Part shown: piece by piece, positions 11,492 through 19,598 of the stretch
Numbering within the stretch: position 1 is the stretch's first letter
How the letters are laid out: each line of letters opens with the position of its first letter
NCBI GenBank assembly: GCA_934533005.1
Contig: CAKTBC010000020.1
Coordinates: 1-24,373 of the forward strand
DNA: 24,373 nucleotides
Direction: 5' to 3'
DNA from: an uncultured Oscillospiraceae bacterium
GTDB taxonomy: Bacteria; Bacillota; Clostridia; Oscillospirales; Oscillospiraceae
Position numbers and translations under genes: made by a program
Notes under the pieces: model-generated
The model's database searches: none
The model's input: the letters and a program-made list of their open reading frames with translations, nothing else
What the model was told of the DNA's origin: nothing

Positions 11492-14290
11492 ATGTCTGTT
11501 ACGGTGACGATCAACGCCAAACCCTACGAGGTGGCGGATGAGCACCTGGAAATGAGCCTTCTGCGCTATCTGCGCGAGGTGCTCGGTCTGACCGGCGCGA
11601 AGTGCGGCTGTGATCGCGGCCAGTGCGGAAGCTGCAACGTGCTCATCGACGGCGAGTGCCGCCGTTCGTGCCTTTTTAAAATGAAAAAACTTGACGGCAA
11701 GGACATCCTGACCGTGGAAGGCCTTGCCGACGGCGACAAGCTCCATCCCATTCAGGAGAGCTTCATCGTGGAAGGCGTCATGCAGTGCGGCTTCTGTACG
11801 CCCGGCCAGATCATGGCGGTGGCGGCGCTGCTGCGCAAAACGCTCACGCCCACCCGCGAGGAGATCGACAAAGCGTTCAAGGGCGTGCTGTGCCGCTGCG
11901 GCTCGTATCCGCGCGTCATCAAGGCCATCCACCGCGCCGCTGCGATTATGCGCGGCGACGAATGGACGGACGAAAAGCGCGTTTTTGACGATGTGATCGG
12001 CAGCTCGTACCCGATGGTGGACGCCGTCGGAAAGGTGACGGGCAGCCTGAAATACGTGGACGACTACTATGTTCCCGGTATGCTCTGCGGCAAGGTCGTC
12101 TGGTCGGAGGAGCCGAGCGCCCAGCTTCTGGGCATCGATGCCTCGGAAGCGCTTGCCATGCCGGGCGTGGTGCGCGTGCTCACGCACGCCGACTGCCCGG
12201 ATCTTTACTACGGCCCGCTGACGATGGACGCGCCGGTGCTCTGCGGCGGCCGTATCCGCAGCCGCGCCGAACCGCTTGCGCTCGTGCTTGCGGAAACGCA
12301 GGAGATCGCCAACGCCGCGGCCAAGCTCGTGAAGATCGACTATGAGATCCTCCCCGCGGTATTTTCGCCGCGCGAGGCGCTCGCGCCCGGCGCGCCGAGC
12401 GTTACGACCGATTACGCCAAGCCCGGCATTCCCATTGCCGGCCATCCCGCGCGGGAGTCGGACGGCAACGTGACGCTCAAGCTGCATATCGGCAAGGGCG
12501 ATGTGGAAAAGGCGTTCGCGGAAGCGGCGGTCGTCATTGACGAGGAATACACCTCCCAGCGCATCGAGCACGGCTACATCGAGCCCGAGTGCTCCATCAC
12601 CGTGCCGCTCGAAAACGGGCGCTATGTGAACTACAGCAACTCGCAGGCCGCCTTCGGCGCACGCGACAACTGTGCCCGCGCTCTCGAGTGCGACCCGGAA
12701 AAGGTGAACTTCTGCCAGATCCAGGTCGGCGGCTCGTTCGGCGGCAAGGGCGACCATCTCTTCCGTCTGCTCTCGTGCGTCGGCACGCGGGTCACGGGGC
12801 GCGCCGTGCGCGTCACGCTCTCGCGCGAGGACTCCCTGCGCTATCATAACAAGCGCCATCCGTTTGAAATGCGCGAAAAGCTCGCGGTCGCTGCGGACGG
12901 ACGTATTCTCGGCCTGCAGAACTATCTGCTCGGCGACGGCGGCGCGTATACCTACTTCAGCACGCGCGTCATGCCGCAGGCCGTCTGCTTCAGCAGCGGT
13001 CCCTATGTCATCCCGAATTTCGATTCGACCGGCGTTGTGGCGTTCACGAACAACGTTTCCTCTGGCGCGATGCGCGGCTACGGCACGCCGCAGTGCCTGT
13101 TCGCCGTCGAGAGCGCCGTGGACGAGGCCTGCCGCAAGCTCAATATGGATCCGTTTGCGTTCCGCCGTCTCAACGGGCTCTATCCCGGCGCGGAATGCGG
13201 CGACGGCCAGCTCGCCGTGGACGGCCACGCCTACATCGCCACGCTCGATGCGGTGGAAAAGCGCGTAAAGGAAGTTCTTCTTCCCATGAAGGAGGCCGAC
13301 CCGACGATCGGCATCGGCGTGGCGTCCGCGTGGCGCCATACGTCCGGCGGTCTCGGCCCGGACGAGGATTCGAACGCCGATCTGGATTTCCAGGACGACG
13401 GCACGTTCCTCCTGCGCATCTGCGTGGCCGAAATGGGCAACGAAACGCAGATCTCCATGGCACAGCTCACGGCCAAGGCGATGGATGTCCCGTTTGAGAC
13501 CATCCGTCTCGGCGTGATGGAAACGGACAAGCTCTCCTGGGGCGGCTCGGTCATGTCCAGCCGCGGCACGTTCCTCTGGGGCCATAACGCCATCGGCGTT
13601 GGCGAGAAGATGGTGCACGCGATCAAGGATTTCCTCGCGCGCTACTTCAGCTGCGGCGAGGAGGAGTTCGACTTCCGCGGCGGCATCGTTTACCGTAACG
13701 GCGAGCAGCTCTACACGCTGCCGGAGCTCGCGAAGCTCTGCAAGGCCAAGGGCGTGAAGCTGACGGTGCACGACTACCACCGCCTGCCCAAGACCATGTG
13801 GCCGCGCGAGGACTGCAACGAAAACCATGCCGTTGCGCCGAAGGACTACCGCATCCACGATACGAACTCGTATCTGACGCTCGCCGTGGCCATCAAGGTC
13901 GACCCCGTGACGAAGCGCATCAAGGTGCTCAAAATGATCGAGGCCGCCGACATTGGAACGGTCATCAACCCCGAGGCGGCGCGCCGTCAGCTCGAGGGCG
14001 GCATGATCATGACGCTCGGCATGGCGCTCGACGAGGACTTCGTTGTGGAAAACGGCGTGAGCAAGACCGATATGCTCTCCAAATACAAGATGATTCAGAT
14101 GGACGGCACGCCGGACATGGAGATTATCCTCGTTGACAACTATGACCCGATTGGCCCGATGGGTGCGAAGGGCGTCGGCGAGATGGGGATGCTTCCCGTC
14201 TGCCCGGCCATCGCCAACGCCTATTACGACGCCACGGGCGTGCGCATCCGCAGTCTTCCGCTGCATAAGCATCTGCCCCCAAAGGAATAA
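11492..14290 (+). CDS. Fused [2Fe-2S]/molybdopterin hydroxylase (xanthine dehydrogenase family)
   Basis: This 932-residue enzyme joins an iron-sulfur subunit and a molybdenum subunit in one chain, like Desulfovibrio aldehyde oxidoreductase, with no FAD domain. Residues 1-80 form the plant-type ferredoxin domain (Cys40, 45, 48, 60). Residues 80-155 form the second [2Fe-2S] domain (Cys99, 102, 134, 136). The rest binds the molybdenum cofactor: GGSFGGKGD at 413-421, AMRGYGTPQ at 526-534, and GAKGVGEMG with the catalytic glutamate near 897. Family members hydroxylate carbon next to ring nitrogen, or aldehydes. With enamidase and Hnr-like genes nearby, a pyridine- or pyrimidine-type ring substrate is likely. 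The ATG at 11492 follows AAGGGGG; codons further upstream cover leader hairpins. Lacking FAD, it probably passes electrons to ferredoxin or another carrier. Confidence 0.87.
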   Translation: MSVTVTINAKPYEVADEHLEMSLLRYLREVLGLTGAKCGCDRGQCGSCNVLIDGECRRSCLFKMKKLDGKDILTVEGLADGDKLHPIQESFIVEGVMQCGFCTPGQIMAVAALLRKTLTPTREEIDKAFKGVLCRCGSYPRVIKAIHRAAAIMRGDEWTDEKRVFDDVIGSSYPMVDAVGKVTGSLKYVDDYYVPGMLCGKVVWSEEPSAQLLGIDASEALAMPGVVRVLTHADCPDLYYGPLTMDAPVLCGGRIRSRAEPLALVLAETQEIANAAAKLVKIDYEILPAVFSPREALAPGAPSVTTDYAKPGIPIAGHPARESDGNVTLKLHIGKGDVEKAFAEAAVVIDEEYTSQRIEHGYIEPECSITVPLENGRYVNYSNSQAAFGARDNCARALECDPEKVNFCQIQVGGSFGGKGDHLFRLLSCVGTRVTGRAVRVTLSREDSLRYHNKRHPFEMREKLAVAADGRILGLQNYLLGDGGAYTYFSTRVMPQAVCFSSGPYVIPNFDSTGVVAFTNNVSSGAMRGYGTPQCLFAVESAVDEACRKLNMDPFAFRRLNGLYPGAECGDGQLAVDGHAYIATLDAVEKRVKEVLLPMKEADPTIGIGVASAWRHTSGGLGPDEDSNADLDFQDDGTFLLRICVAEMGNETQISMAQLTAKAMDVPFETIRLGVMETDKLSWGGSVMSSRGTFLWGHNAIGVGEKMVHAIKDFLARYFSCGEEEFDFRGGIVYRNGEQLYTLPELAKLCKAKGVKLTVHDYHRLPKTMWPREDCNENHAVAPKDYRIHDTNSYLTLAVAIKVDPVTKRIKVLKMIEAADIGTVINPEAARRQLEGGMIMTLGMALDEDFVVENGVSKTDMLSKYKMIQMDGTPDMEIILVDNYDPIGPMGAKGVGEMGMLPVCPAIANAYYDATGVRIRSLPLHKHLPPKE

Positions 14291-14317
14291 AACAGAGATT
14301 CTTCTGCAGCAGAGAAA

Positions 14318-14352
14318 TGCGGCGCCGGTCTTCAGACCGACGCCGCACTTTT
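14318..14352 (+). terminator. Intrinsic terminator of the symporter-hydroxylase operon
   Basis: A long stem (TGCGGCG... 14318-14330 with 14335-14347, one C-A mismatch) with a short loop is followed by CTTTT. It begins 27 bases after the hydroxylase stop codon. Confidence 0.78.
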
Positions 14353-14361
14353 CGTTGAGAA

Positions 14362-14396
14362 AAAACAGGCTCTTCGCAGATGAGAGAGCCTGTTTT
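14362..14396. terminator. Second, bidirectional terminator hairpin
   Basis: A perfect 12-bp stem (AAAACAGGCTCT 14362-14373 with AGAGCCTGTTTT 14385-14396) has an 11-base loop and A/T ends on both sides, so it can act on both strands between the convergent hydroxylase and CotH genes. Confidence 0.78.
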
Positions 14397-14421
14397 GCTT
14401 CATAAGAATGAGAACAGTATC

Positions 14422-14455
14422 CCACCCGGTGTGTTTTTACCGGGTGGATATTTTT
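14422..14455. terminator. Third terminator hairpin, next to the CotH gene end
   Basis: A perfect 9-bp stem (CCACCCGGT 14422-14430 with ACCGGGTGG 14439-14447) has a T-rich loop and is followed by ATATTTTT on the plus strand. It lies 25 bases beyond the CotH stop on the minus strand, where no strong U run follows. Confidence 0.65.
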
Positions 14456-14472
14456 GTACTGAGATTCTCCGG

Positions 14473-17400
14473 TTATCCGAAATACTTCTCGGCGTCCTCG
14501 GCAGAGAGGCCGAAGAGGGTGATGGCGTCGTTTTTCATGCGCTCGCCGCGGCCGGAGATGAAGCGCTGGATATTCCGCATCTGTGCCTCGAAAAGCGTCG
14601 GGTTCTGGCCCCAGCGTGCAAGATCGCGCGCGCTCTCCGGCTCGACGATTGCGCGGAGCTCATCGATCGTCTTCTGTGCGTTCTCGTCCGAGAGCGGTCC
14701 GCGCAGCATTTCGCCGAGGCGCGTGAGGAACATGTCGTTGAATTCGGTGTTGTACAGCAGCGCCGAGGGGATGATGCCGTGAAGGAGATACCCGTCAAAG
14801 CCGATGAGGTATGTGTTCGCGGTGATCATCGTGAGATCCATGTCCGCGAGACCGTAGATATACTTTCCGTTTTCGTACTCCGGGCTCGCGTAGAAGCGGA
14901 CGTTTTCGTAAACGTCCAGATCGCCCGACCAGCACTCGAGAATGAGCCAGTCGATCACCTCCGGCACGTCGAGATGCTCCTGAATGTATGCCCATGCGTC
15001 CGGCTGGCTGAGATCGTGGCTGCGCGCGTAGTCCAGAAGCTGACTCCACGCGGTGTCGCCTTCAAACTCGCCCGTCTGCATATCGACGGTGTCGGCATCC
15101 ACGCCCTTGTGGGAGGCAAAGTATTCCTCGCTGTGGTGCTCACGGATGGCGTAAATGCCCCAGTATTCGCCGTTGAGGAAGAGTGTGACGTACCGGTAAT
15201 TCTGCGCGGGAACGTCCGTATAGTCCATGGCGATGCGGGCGAAGAACTCGTCGCGCATATAAGAGGTGTAGGTATCTTCCACGCTCGCGCGCAGGAGCAG
15301 GGACGAAAACTCCGTCACGACGCCGTCGCCGAATACGTCGTAATTCAGCTCCCCGTCGTACCGGCCGCGGAATTTGAGCGTGAACGACTTCTTCTCGCTC
15401 ACGCGGCGGCTCGTGCGGCCGTGCATGCGGATGCCGCAGTCGATGGAAAACTCCCCGCCGTCCTCGTACATGGCGACGGTCGCCTCGCGCTCCCATTTTC
15501 CACTCCACGCCTGCTCGTGGTTCACATAGATGCCCTGCGGCCCGGTGAGATTGTCCGGGTCGGTCACGAGACTGACGATGGGCAGCGAGCTGTTCTCGCG
15601 CAGGAAGTACGACCATGTTGCCGGTTTGCTCGGCAGCTCGTCCGCCGGGAAGCTCGCGGCGCGGACAATCGTGGTCTCGGTGATCGTGATGGGGGAGAGA
15701 TAGGCCGCATCGGCCTCCGTCGGGTCGCTGCCGTCGAGCGTATAGTGGACGTTCTCGCCGGAAAGCACCAGCGTGAGGCTCTCGGCATCGTCGTACACGC
15801 CCGCGGCGACGTCGGACGTGGGTTTTTCCGCCACGGAGCGGCGGCCCTCGCCGTTATCCTCGCCGCGGCTGGACGCGGCAAAATAGAAATAGCCGTCCTC
15901 GCCGTCCATGCGGCCATAGCTGCCGCCGGACGGGATCTCGCGCAGGAACGCCCAGTCGCAGAGCGCGCCGGAGGCGTCGAAGAGATAGAGCTCGTCGCGC
16001 TGCGCGCTGAGAGAGACGTTTTCCAGCGCAAATACGAAGCTCTCGCCGGGGGCGAGCGCTGCATCGGGCAGCGCGTCGCGCGCCGGCTCCTTGAGCTTGT
16101 CCGAGAGCGTGTACCCGGTCAGATCGATCGGCTGCGAGGACACGTTTTTCAGCTCCACCCAGTCGGACGAGCCTTCCTCATAGACAACGATCTCCCACAG
16201 CAAAAGCGGCGAGGTGCGCGTGTCGGTCTCGCAGTATTCGGCGTAGCCCGCGGCGGTATTTTCAAACCCCGGGGACGGGAAATCCGAAACGGTGATGCTG
16301 CCGTCCGGCCGCATGGCGAGCGAGGCACCGTCCGGCACATCCTCGATCTTCACGCGGCAGAACTCCGCGCCGTTCCCGGTCGAGAGAATGACCGTGTCGC
16401 CGTCGGTGAGAGAGAAGTTCGTGTGCAGCTCGCCCTCGGTGCGGTTTTTGCCGGAGGCAAAGATCACCGCGTATTCTCCCGGCGCGAGCGTCAGCGCCGG
16501 GATCTTCCATTTGTCCGGCACATCCTCGCTGTCCGAGAGATACCAGCCCGAAAGATCCACGCTCGTCTGGCCAAAGTTTGCGATCTCGATCCAGTCGGAG
16601 AGATCGCCGTCGCTGTCGGCGAGCGTGCCGCGGTTGTGCGCCATGACCTCGGTGATGTAAATTTCGTCGTTTTCGTATCCGCCGGAGCGCAGCCATGCCT
16701 CGTACCCGGCGTCATCGTTGGAGTATCCCGGCGTCGGGCGAGTGGAAACGGCCCACTCGCCGTTTTCCTTCACGTAGGCCATATTTTTTTCCAGAGCGGG
16801 AAGCTCCACGCTCTCGCTCTCCGCGCCGGAGGGGGCCGTGAGCACGACTGTCTCGCCGCCCGCGCTCGCAAGCGCGAAGGAGGCGTAATCCGCGCCCTCC
16901 ACGCCGGGGGCGCACCAGACGATCCGGTATTCGCCCGCGCCGAGCATTTCGTCCGGGAAGGTGTACTTTGTTTTGTTTGCGCGGTCGGAGAGCTTGTAGC
17001 CGGAGAGAGACACCGGCGAATCCGAGGGGTTATGTACCTCGATCCAGTCGTAGTAATTCCCGTCCGGCGCGACAAAGAGCGAGTTGGAGGACACGATCTC
17101 GCTGAGCTCCAGCGTGCCGCCGCTGCGCTGCGCGAGCGCCTCCTGCCATGCCTTTGCGCCCGCGTCGTTGTTCGGGTAGCCAGGCGTCGGCGTGTCGGAG
17201 GGGACGAGAGAGCCGTCACTGCTGCGGACGAGAGACTGTCCCTTCCGGCACTCAACGGTCACGGCACTGTCGAGCACCGTGCGGTTTTCGTTCATGAGAC
17301 ACACCGTCTCGCCGCCCGCCCTGCGCAGCGCGAAGGGCGCGTAGTCGCCCTCCTCGTCCGGCGAGCACCACACGACGAGATACCCCCGCGCCGGGACGAC

Positions 17401-17700
17401 CGTCCCCGCCGGGAAGCAGTATTTGCCCTTTCCCGCCTCGTCGGAGAGATAGTACCCGGCAAGAGAAAAGTCCCTTGAGGACGTATTTTCGATCTCCACC
17501 CAGTCGCAGAGAACGCCCTCGTCGTTCGGGCAGGACGTATTGTCGGTCATGACCTCGCTGATGTGGACGCTGTAGCCGCCATCCCACGCCGGGCGCTGGT
17601 TATGGCGCACCACGGCCACGAGCGCGAACGCCGCCGCGGCGATGACCGCGAGCACGATCAGCCAGAGAATGATCTTCTTTCTGTCTTTTGCGTTTGTCAT
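14473..17700 (-). CDS. Exported lamin-tail-domain / CotH-kinase protein
   Basis: The 1075-residue product begins with a charged start and a membrane helix (residues 9-31), a signal anchor placing the rest outside. Four lamin-tail (LTD) repeats follow, starting near residues 45, 197, 347 and 502; each has an (I/V)-x-E-(I/V) opening, a DW(I/V)E(I/L) strand and a GYYLSD-like turn. A chitobiase-type C-terminal module is at 636-682 (YTLDGSDPT). Residues 705-1060 form a CotH-type kinase domain with GIRMHGRTSRR-EKKSF at 756-773, the YMRDEFFARIA helix, NGEYWGIYAIREH, then GDLDVYENVRFY and GLADMDLT near 926-955 as catalytic/metal sites. CotH proteins phosphorylate other proteins on Bacillus spores. 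GGAGG precedes the ATG, 14 bases after the tetR stop. The target is unknown; cell-surface or spore-coat roles are both open. Confidence 0.85.
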   Translation of the reverse strand: MTNAKDRKKIILWLIVLAVIAAAAFALVAVVRHNQRPAWDGGYSVHISEVMTDNTSCPNDEGVLCDWVEIENTSSRDFSLAGYYLSDEAGKGKYCFPAGTVVPARGYLVVWCSPDEEGDYAPFALRRAGGETVCLMNENRTVLDSAVTVECRKGQSLVRSSDGSLVPSDTPTPGYPNNDAGAKAWQEALAQRSGGTLELSEIVSSNSLFVAPDGNYYDWIEVHNPSDSPVSLSGYKLSDRANKTKYTFPDEMLGAGEYRIVWCAPGVEGADYASFALASAGGETVVLTAPSGAESESVELPALEKNMAYVKENGEWAVSTRPTPGYSNDDAGYEAWLRSGGYENDEIYITEVMAHNRGTLADSDGDLSDWIEIANFGQTSVDLSGWYLSDSEDVPDKWKIPALTLAPGEYAVIFASGKNRTEGELHTNFSLTDGDTVILSTGNGAEFCRVKIEDVPDGASLAMRPDGSITVSDFPSPGFENTAAGYAEYCETDTRTSPLLLWEIVVYEEGSSDWVELKNVSSQPIDLTGYTLSDKLKEPARDALPDAALAPGESFVFALENVSLSAQRDELYLFDASGALCDWAFLREIPSGGSYGRMDGEDGYFYFAASSRGEDNGEGRRSVAEKPTSDVAAGVYDDAESLTLVLSGENVHYTLDGSDPTEADAAYLSPITITETTIVRAASFPADELPSKPATWSYFLRENSSLPIVSLVTDPDNLTGPQGIYVNHEQAWSGKWEREATVAMYEDGGEFSIDCGIRMHGRTSRRVSEKKSFTLKFRGRYDGELNYDVFGDGVVTEFSSLLLRASVEDTYTSYMRDEFFARIAMDYTDVPAQNYRYVTLFLNGEYWGIYAIREHHSEEYFASHKGVDADTVDMQTGEFEGDTAWSQLLDYARSHDLSQPDAWAYIQEHLDVPEVIDWLILECWSGDLDVYENVRFYASPEYENGKYIYGLADMDLTMITANTYLIGFDGYLLHGIIPSALLYNTEFNDMFLTRLGEMLRGPLSDENAQKTIDELRAIVEPESARDLARWGQNPTLFEAQMRNIQRFISGRGERMKNDAITLFGLSAEDAEKYFG

Positions 17701-17714
17701 AGCGTTTCCTCCGC

Positions 17715-18305
17715 TCATTCCTTCAGCCGCGCGTCCGCCGCTGCGGCGCGCAGCCCCGCGAGGCACATGCGGCTGACGATATCGGATACCTCCTCGATCA
17801 ACTGCCGGCGCTCGGAATTGAACCAGCTCTGATACACCGCCACCATGCCGGAAATGGAATAGTTCATCATGACCTCCATCTGATCCGGCGGCATATCGAC
17901 CCGGCTGGCGAACATGTCCTGCGCCTTTTGCTGAAGCGTCTGGCGGATCTTATGCGCCAGACCCGCGTTCCGGCTGGAACGGAGCAGTGCGCCGTAAAAA
18001 TCCATGTCGCTGTTGATGATCTCCGTGAGCTTTACGAACACCGCGTACGGGTTTTCGATAAAATCGATCCCCTGCATCGCCGTTTCAAACGTGCGGATGA
18101 CCTCGTTTTCCAGCTCGTCCACCAGTTCGTACACGCCGCGGTAGTTGTTGTAAAACGTTTTGCGGTTGATCATCGCGCGCGAGGCGATGTCCGTGACGGT
18201 GATGTCGTCCATGTTCTTTTCGGTCAGCAGCTCCGCGAACGCCGTGTGGATCGCCCGCTTCGTTTTCATGACGCGAAGATCGCTCTTCCGGTTTGCCGGT
18301 TCCAT
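17715..18305 (-). CDS. TetR/AcrR-family transcriptional regulator
   Basis: The 196-residue product has the TetR N-terminal helix-turn-helix (about residues 12-60), including ITVTDIASRAMINRKTFYNNYRG, where the recognition helix and NRKTFYNNY motif are typical. The C-terminal ligand domain is helical and looks like the TetR_C type of DhaS-related regulators (an SGMVAVYQSWF segment near residue 155). AAGGAGGG stands six bases before the ATG. It is the first gene of a two-gene operon with the CotH protein, 14 bases apart, and it faces the glycolipid glycosyltransferase gene divergently. It could control either side. I see no clear inverted-repeat operator in the 183-base divergent gap. The ligand is unknown. 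Confidence 0.88.
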   Translation of the reverse strand: MEPANRKSDLRVMKTKRAIHTAFAELLTEKNMDDITVTDIASRAMINRKTFYNNYRGVYELVDELENEVIRTFETAMQGIDFIENPYAVFVKLTEIINSDMDFYGALLRSSRNAGLAHKIRQTLQQKAQDMFASRVDMPPDQMEVMMNYSISGMVAVYQSWFNSERRQLIEEVSDIVSRMCLAGLRAAAADARLKE

Positions 18306-18328
18306 CGTGCGCCCTCCTTAAAAATCGG

Positions 18329-18357
18329 ATTCTACATCTTTTTCGTCAAGTGTGGAA
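18329..18357 (-). promoter_or_regulatory. Probable promoter of the tetR-CotH operon
   Basis: On the minus strand TTCCAC (18352-18357) and TAGAAT (18329-18334) are 17 bases apart. The -10 box matches consensus at five of six bases and the -35 at three. It lies 24 bases before the tetR ATG, giving a short leader that just fits the AAGGAGGG ribosome site. Confidence 0.45.
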
Positions 18358-18442
18358 TAATCTTCATCGGGTGATTTCTTTGAGACTTCCGCCACGGTTT
18401 GGCAGGCGCGTGTCCATTGCCTCGCCGCGGATTCTTTCCTAT

Positions 18443-18448
18443 TATAAT
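18443..18448 (+). promoter_or_regulatory. Perfect -10 box upstream of the glycosyltransferase gene
   Basis: TATAAT lies 41 bases before the TTG start. No good -35 hexamer is found at 16-18 bases upstream (nearest TTGCCT with a 20-base spacer), so the promoter may need an activator, possibly linked to the divergent TetR regulator. Confidence 0.45.
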
Positions 18449-18488
18449 ACACACACGTTACATAAAGCAAGCAGGGGAGAGAAAACTG

Positions 18489-19598
18489 TTGAAGGTATTG
18501 ATTTTAAGCTGCGACACGGGCGAGGGGCACAACAGCGCCGCGGCCGCCGTCGCCGGGGCGCTGACGCGCCGCGGTATCGAAAACCGGGTCTTTGACCCGC
18601 TCGTGCTCGCCGGAAAGTATGCCGAGCGCTTCGTGTCCGGCGCATACACCGCCATTATGAAAAACGCCCCCTCGGCGTTTAATGCGCTTTACCGCGCGGG
18701 GGATATCTACAGCTCTACCGGCATCACCTCGCCGGTCTACCACGCGAACGCCCGGTATGCGGCGAACCTCCGCTCCTTCATCGAAACGAACGGCTACGAC
18801 CGCGTGGTGTGCACCCACCTCTACCCGATGGAGACCATGACTGCCATCCGCAAGGCCGGGGACTTCACCGTGCCGTGCTACGGCGTGCTGACGGACTACA
18901 CCTGCATCCCGTTCCTCGCGGAGACCGATCTGGACGGGTATTTCATCGCGCACGAGGATCTGCGCGCCGAGCTTGTGGAAAAGGGCATACCGTCAGAGCG
19001 CATCATCGTCACCGGCATCCCGGTGGACGAAAAGTTTGCGGACCGCATGGACAAGGCGGCGGCGCGGAACTATCTCGCCATACCGCAGCAGCAGGATGTG
19101 TTCCTCGTCATGAGCGGCGGCATCGGCGTCGGGAACGCGGGCGCGATCTGCGACGAGATCCTTCTTCGGCACGACGATGGGGCGTACACGGTCTACATCC
19201 TCGTCGGGCGCAACAGCGATCTCAAGCGGACGCTCGAGGAAAAGTACGCCGGAAACGAGCATGTCCGCATCGTCACGTTCACGAAAAAGGTGAACGTATA
19301 CATGAACGCTGCCGACGTGATGATCTCCAAGCCCGGCGGGCTTACGAGCACCGAGGCCGCCGTGGCGCAGGTGCCGCTCGTGCAGCTCCTCGTTTACACC
19401 GCGTGCGAAGCGCCGAACATCGCGTTTTTTGCCTCCCACGGCCTCTCCGAGCGCGCGGAGAACGCCGCGGACGCCGCGGAAAAGGCCGTTGCCCTCGCAC
19501 GGGATAAGGAAAAAGCCGAGCGGATGCGCGAGGCGCAGCGCCATACCATCGCGCCTGACGCCGCCGATAAAATTGCGGAAAGGATGCTGCTGTCATGA
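18489..19598 (+). CDS. GT28 glycolipid glycosyltransferase (MGDG synthase/UgtP-like)
   Basis: The 369-residue product starts KVLILSCDTGEGHNSAA after a TTG start codon; the G-x-GH-xx-AA motif defines the MGDG-synthase/UgtP group, which transfers sugar from a UDP-sugar to diacylglycerol at the inner membrane face. The C-terminal donor site is present as MISKPGGLTSTEA, with a further VLTDYTCIPF segment in the N-terminal domain. GGGGAGAG stands seven bases before the TTG, and the family's usual N-terminus begins exactly here; upstream codons run through the promoter and were rejected. The stop overlaps the next gene in an ATGA. With a PlsY-family partner the pair points to glycerolipid or glycolipid synthesis. 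Whether the acceptor is diacylglycerol or another lipid cannot be told. Confidence 0.85.
   Translation: MKVLILSCDTGEGHNSAAAAVAGALTRRGIENRVFDPLVLAGKYAERFVSGAYTAIMKNAPSAFNALYRAGDIYSSTGITSPVYHANARYAANLRSFIETNGYDRVVCTHLYPMETMTAIRKAGDFTVPCYGVLTDYTCIPFLAETDLDGYFIAHEDLRAELVEKGIPSERIIVTGIPVDEKFADRMDKAAARNYLAIPQQQDVFLVMSGGIGVGNAGAICDEILLRHDDGAYTVYILVGRNSDLKRTLEEKYAGNEHVRIVTFTKKVNVYMNAADVMISKPGGLTSTEAAVAQVPLVQLLVYTACEAPNIAFFASHGLSERAENAADAAEKAVALARDKEKAERMREAQRHTIAPDAADKIAERMLLS

Noticed and set aside
11186..14425. A very long minus-strand open frame (over 1000 codons) opposite the hydroxylase gene
   Set aside because: It is rich in Arg, His, Ala and Asp/Glu with no domain pattern and lacks a ribosome site. 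It is a shadow of a GC-rich gene with few stop codons on the other strand.
15181..15200. TACCGGT-like sequence inside the CotH gene as a further operator
   Set aside because: It is a short partial match inside coding sequence without the GGTATACC centre or a nearby promoter.
14380..17478. A plus-strand open frame of about 1000 codons opposite the CotH gene
   Set aside because: It has the same Arg/His/Val-rich, domain-free composition and spans the terminator hairpins; it is a shadow of the CotH gene.
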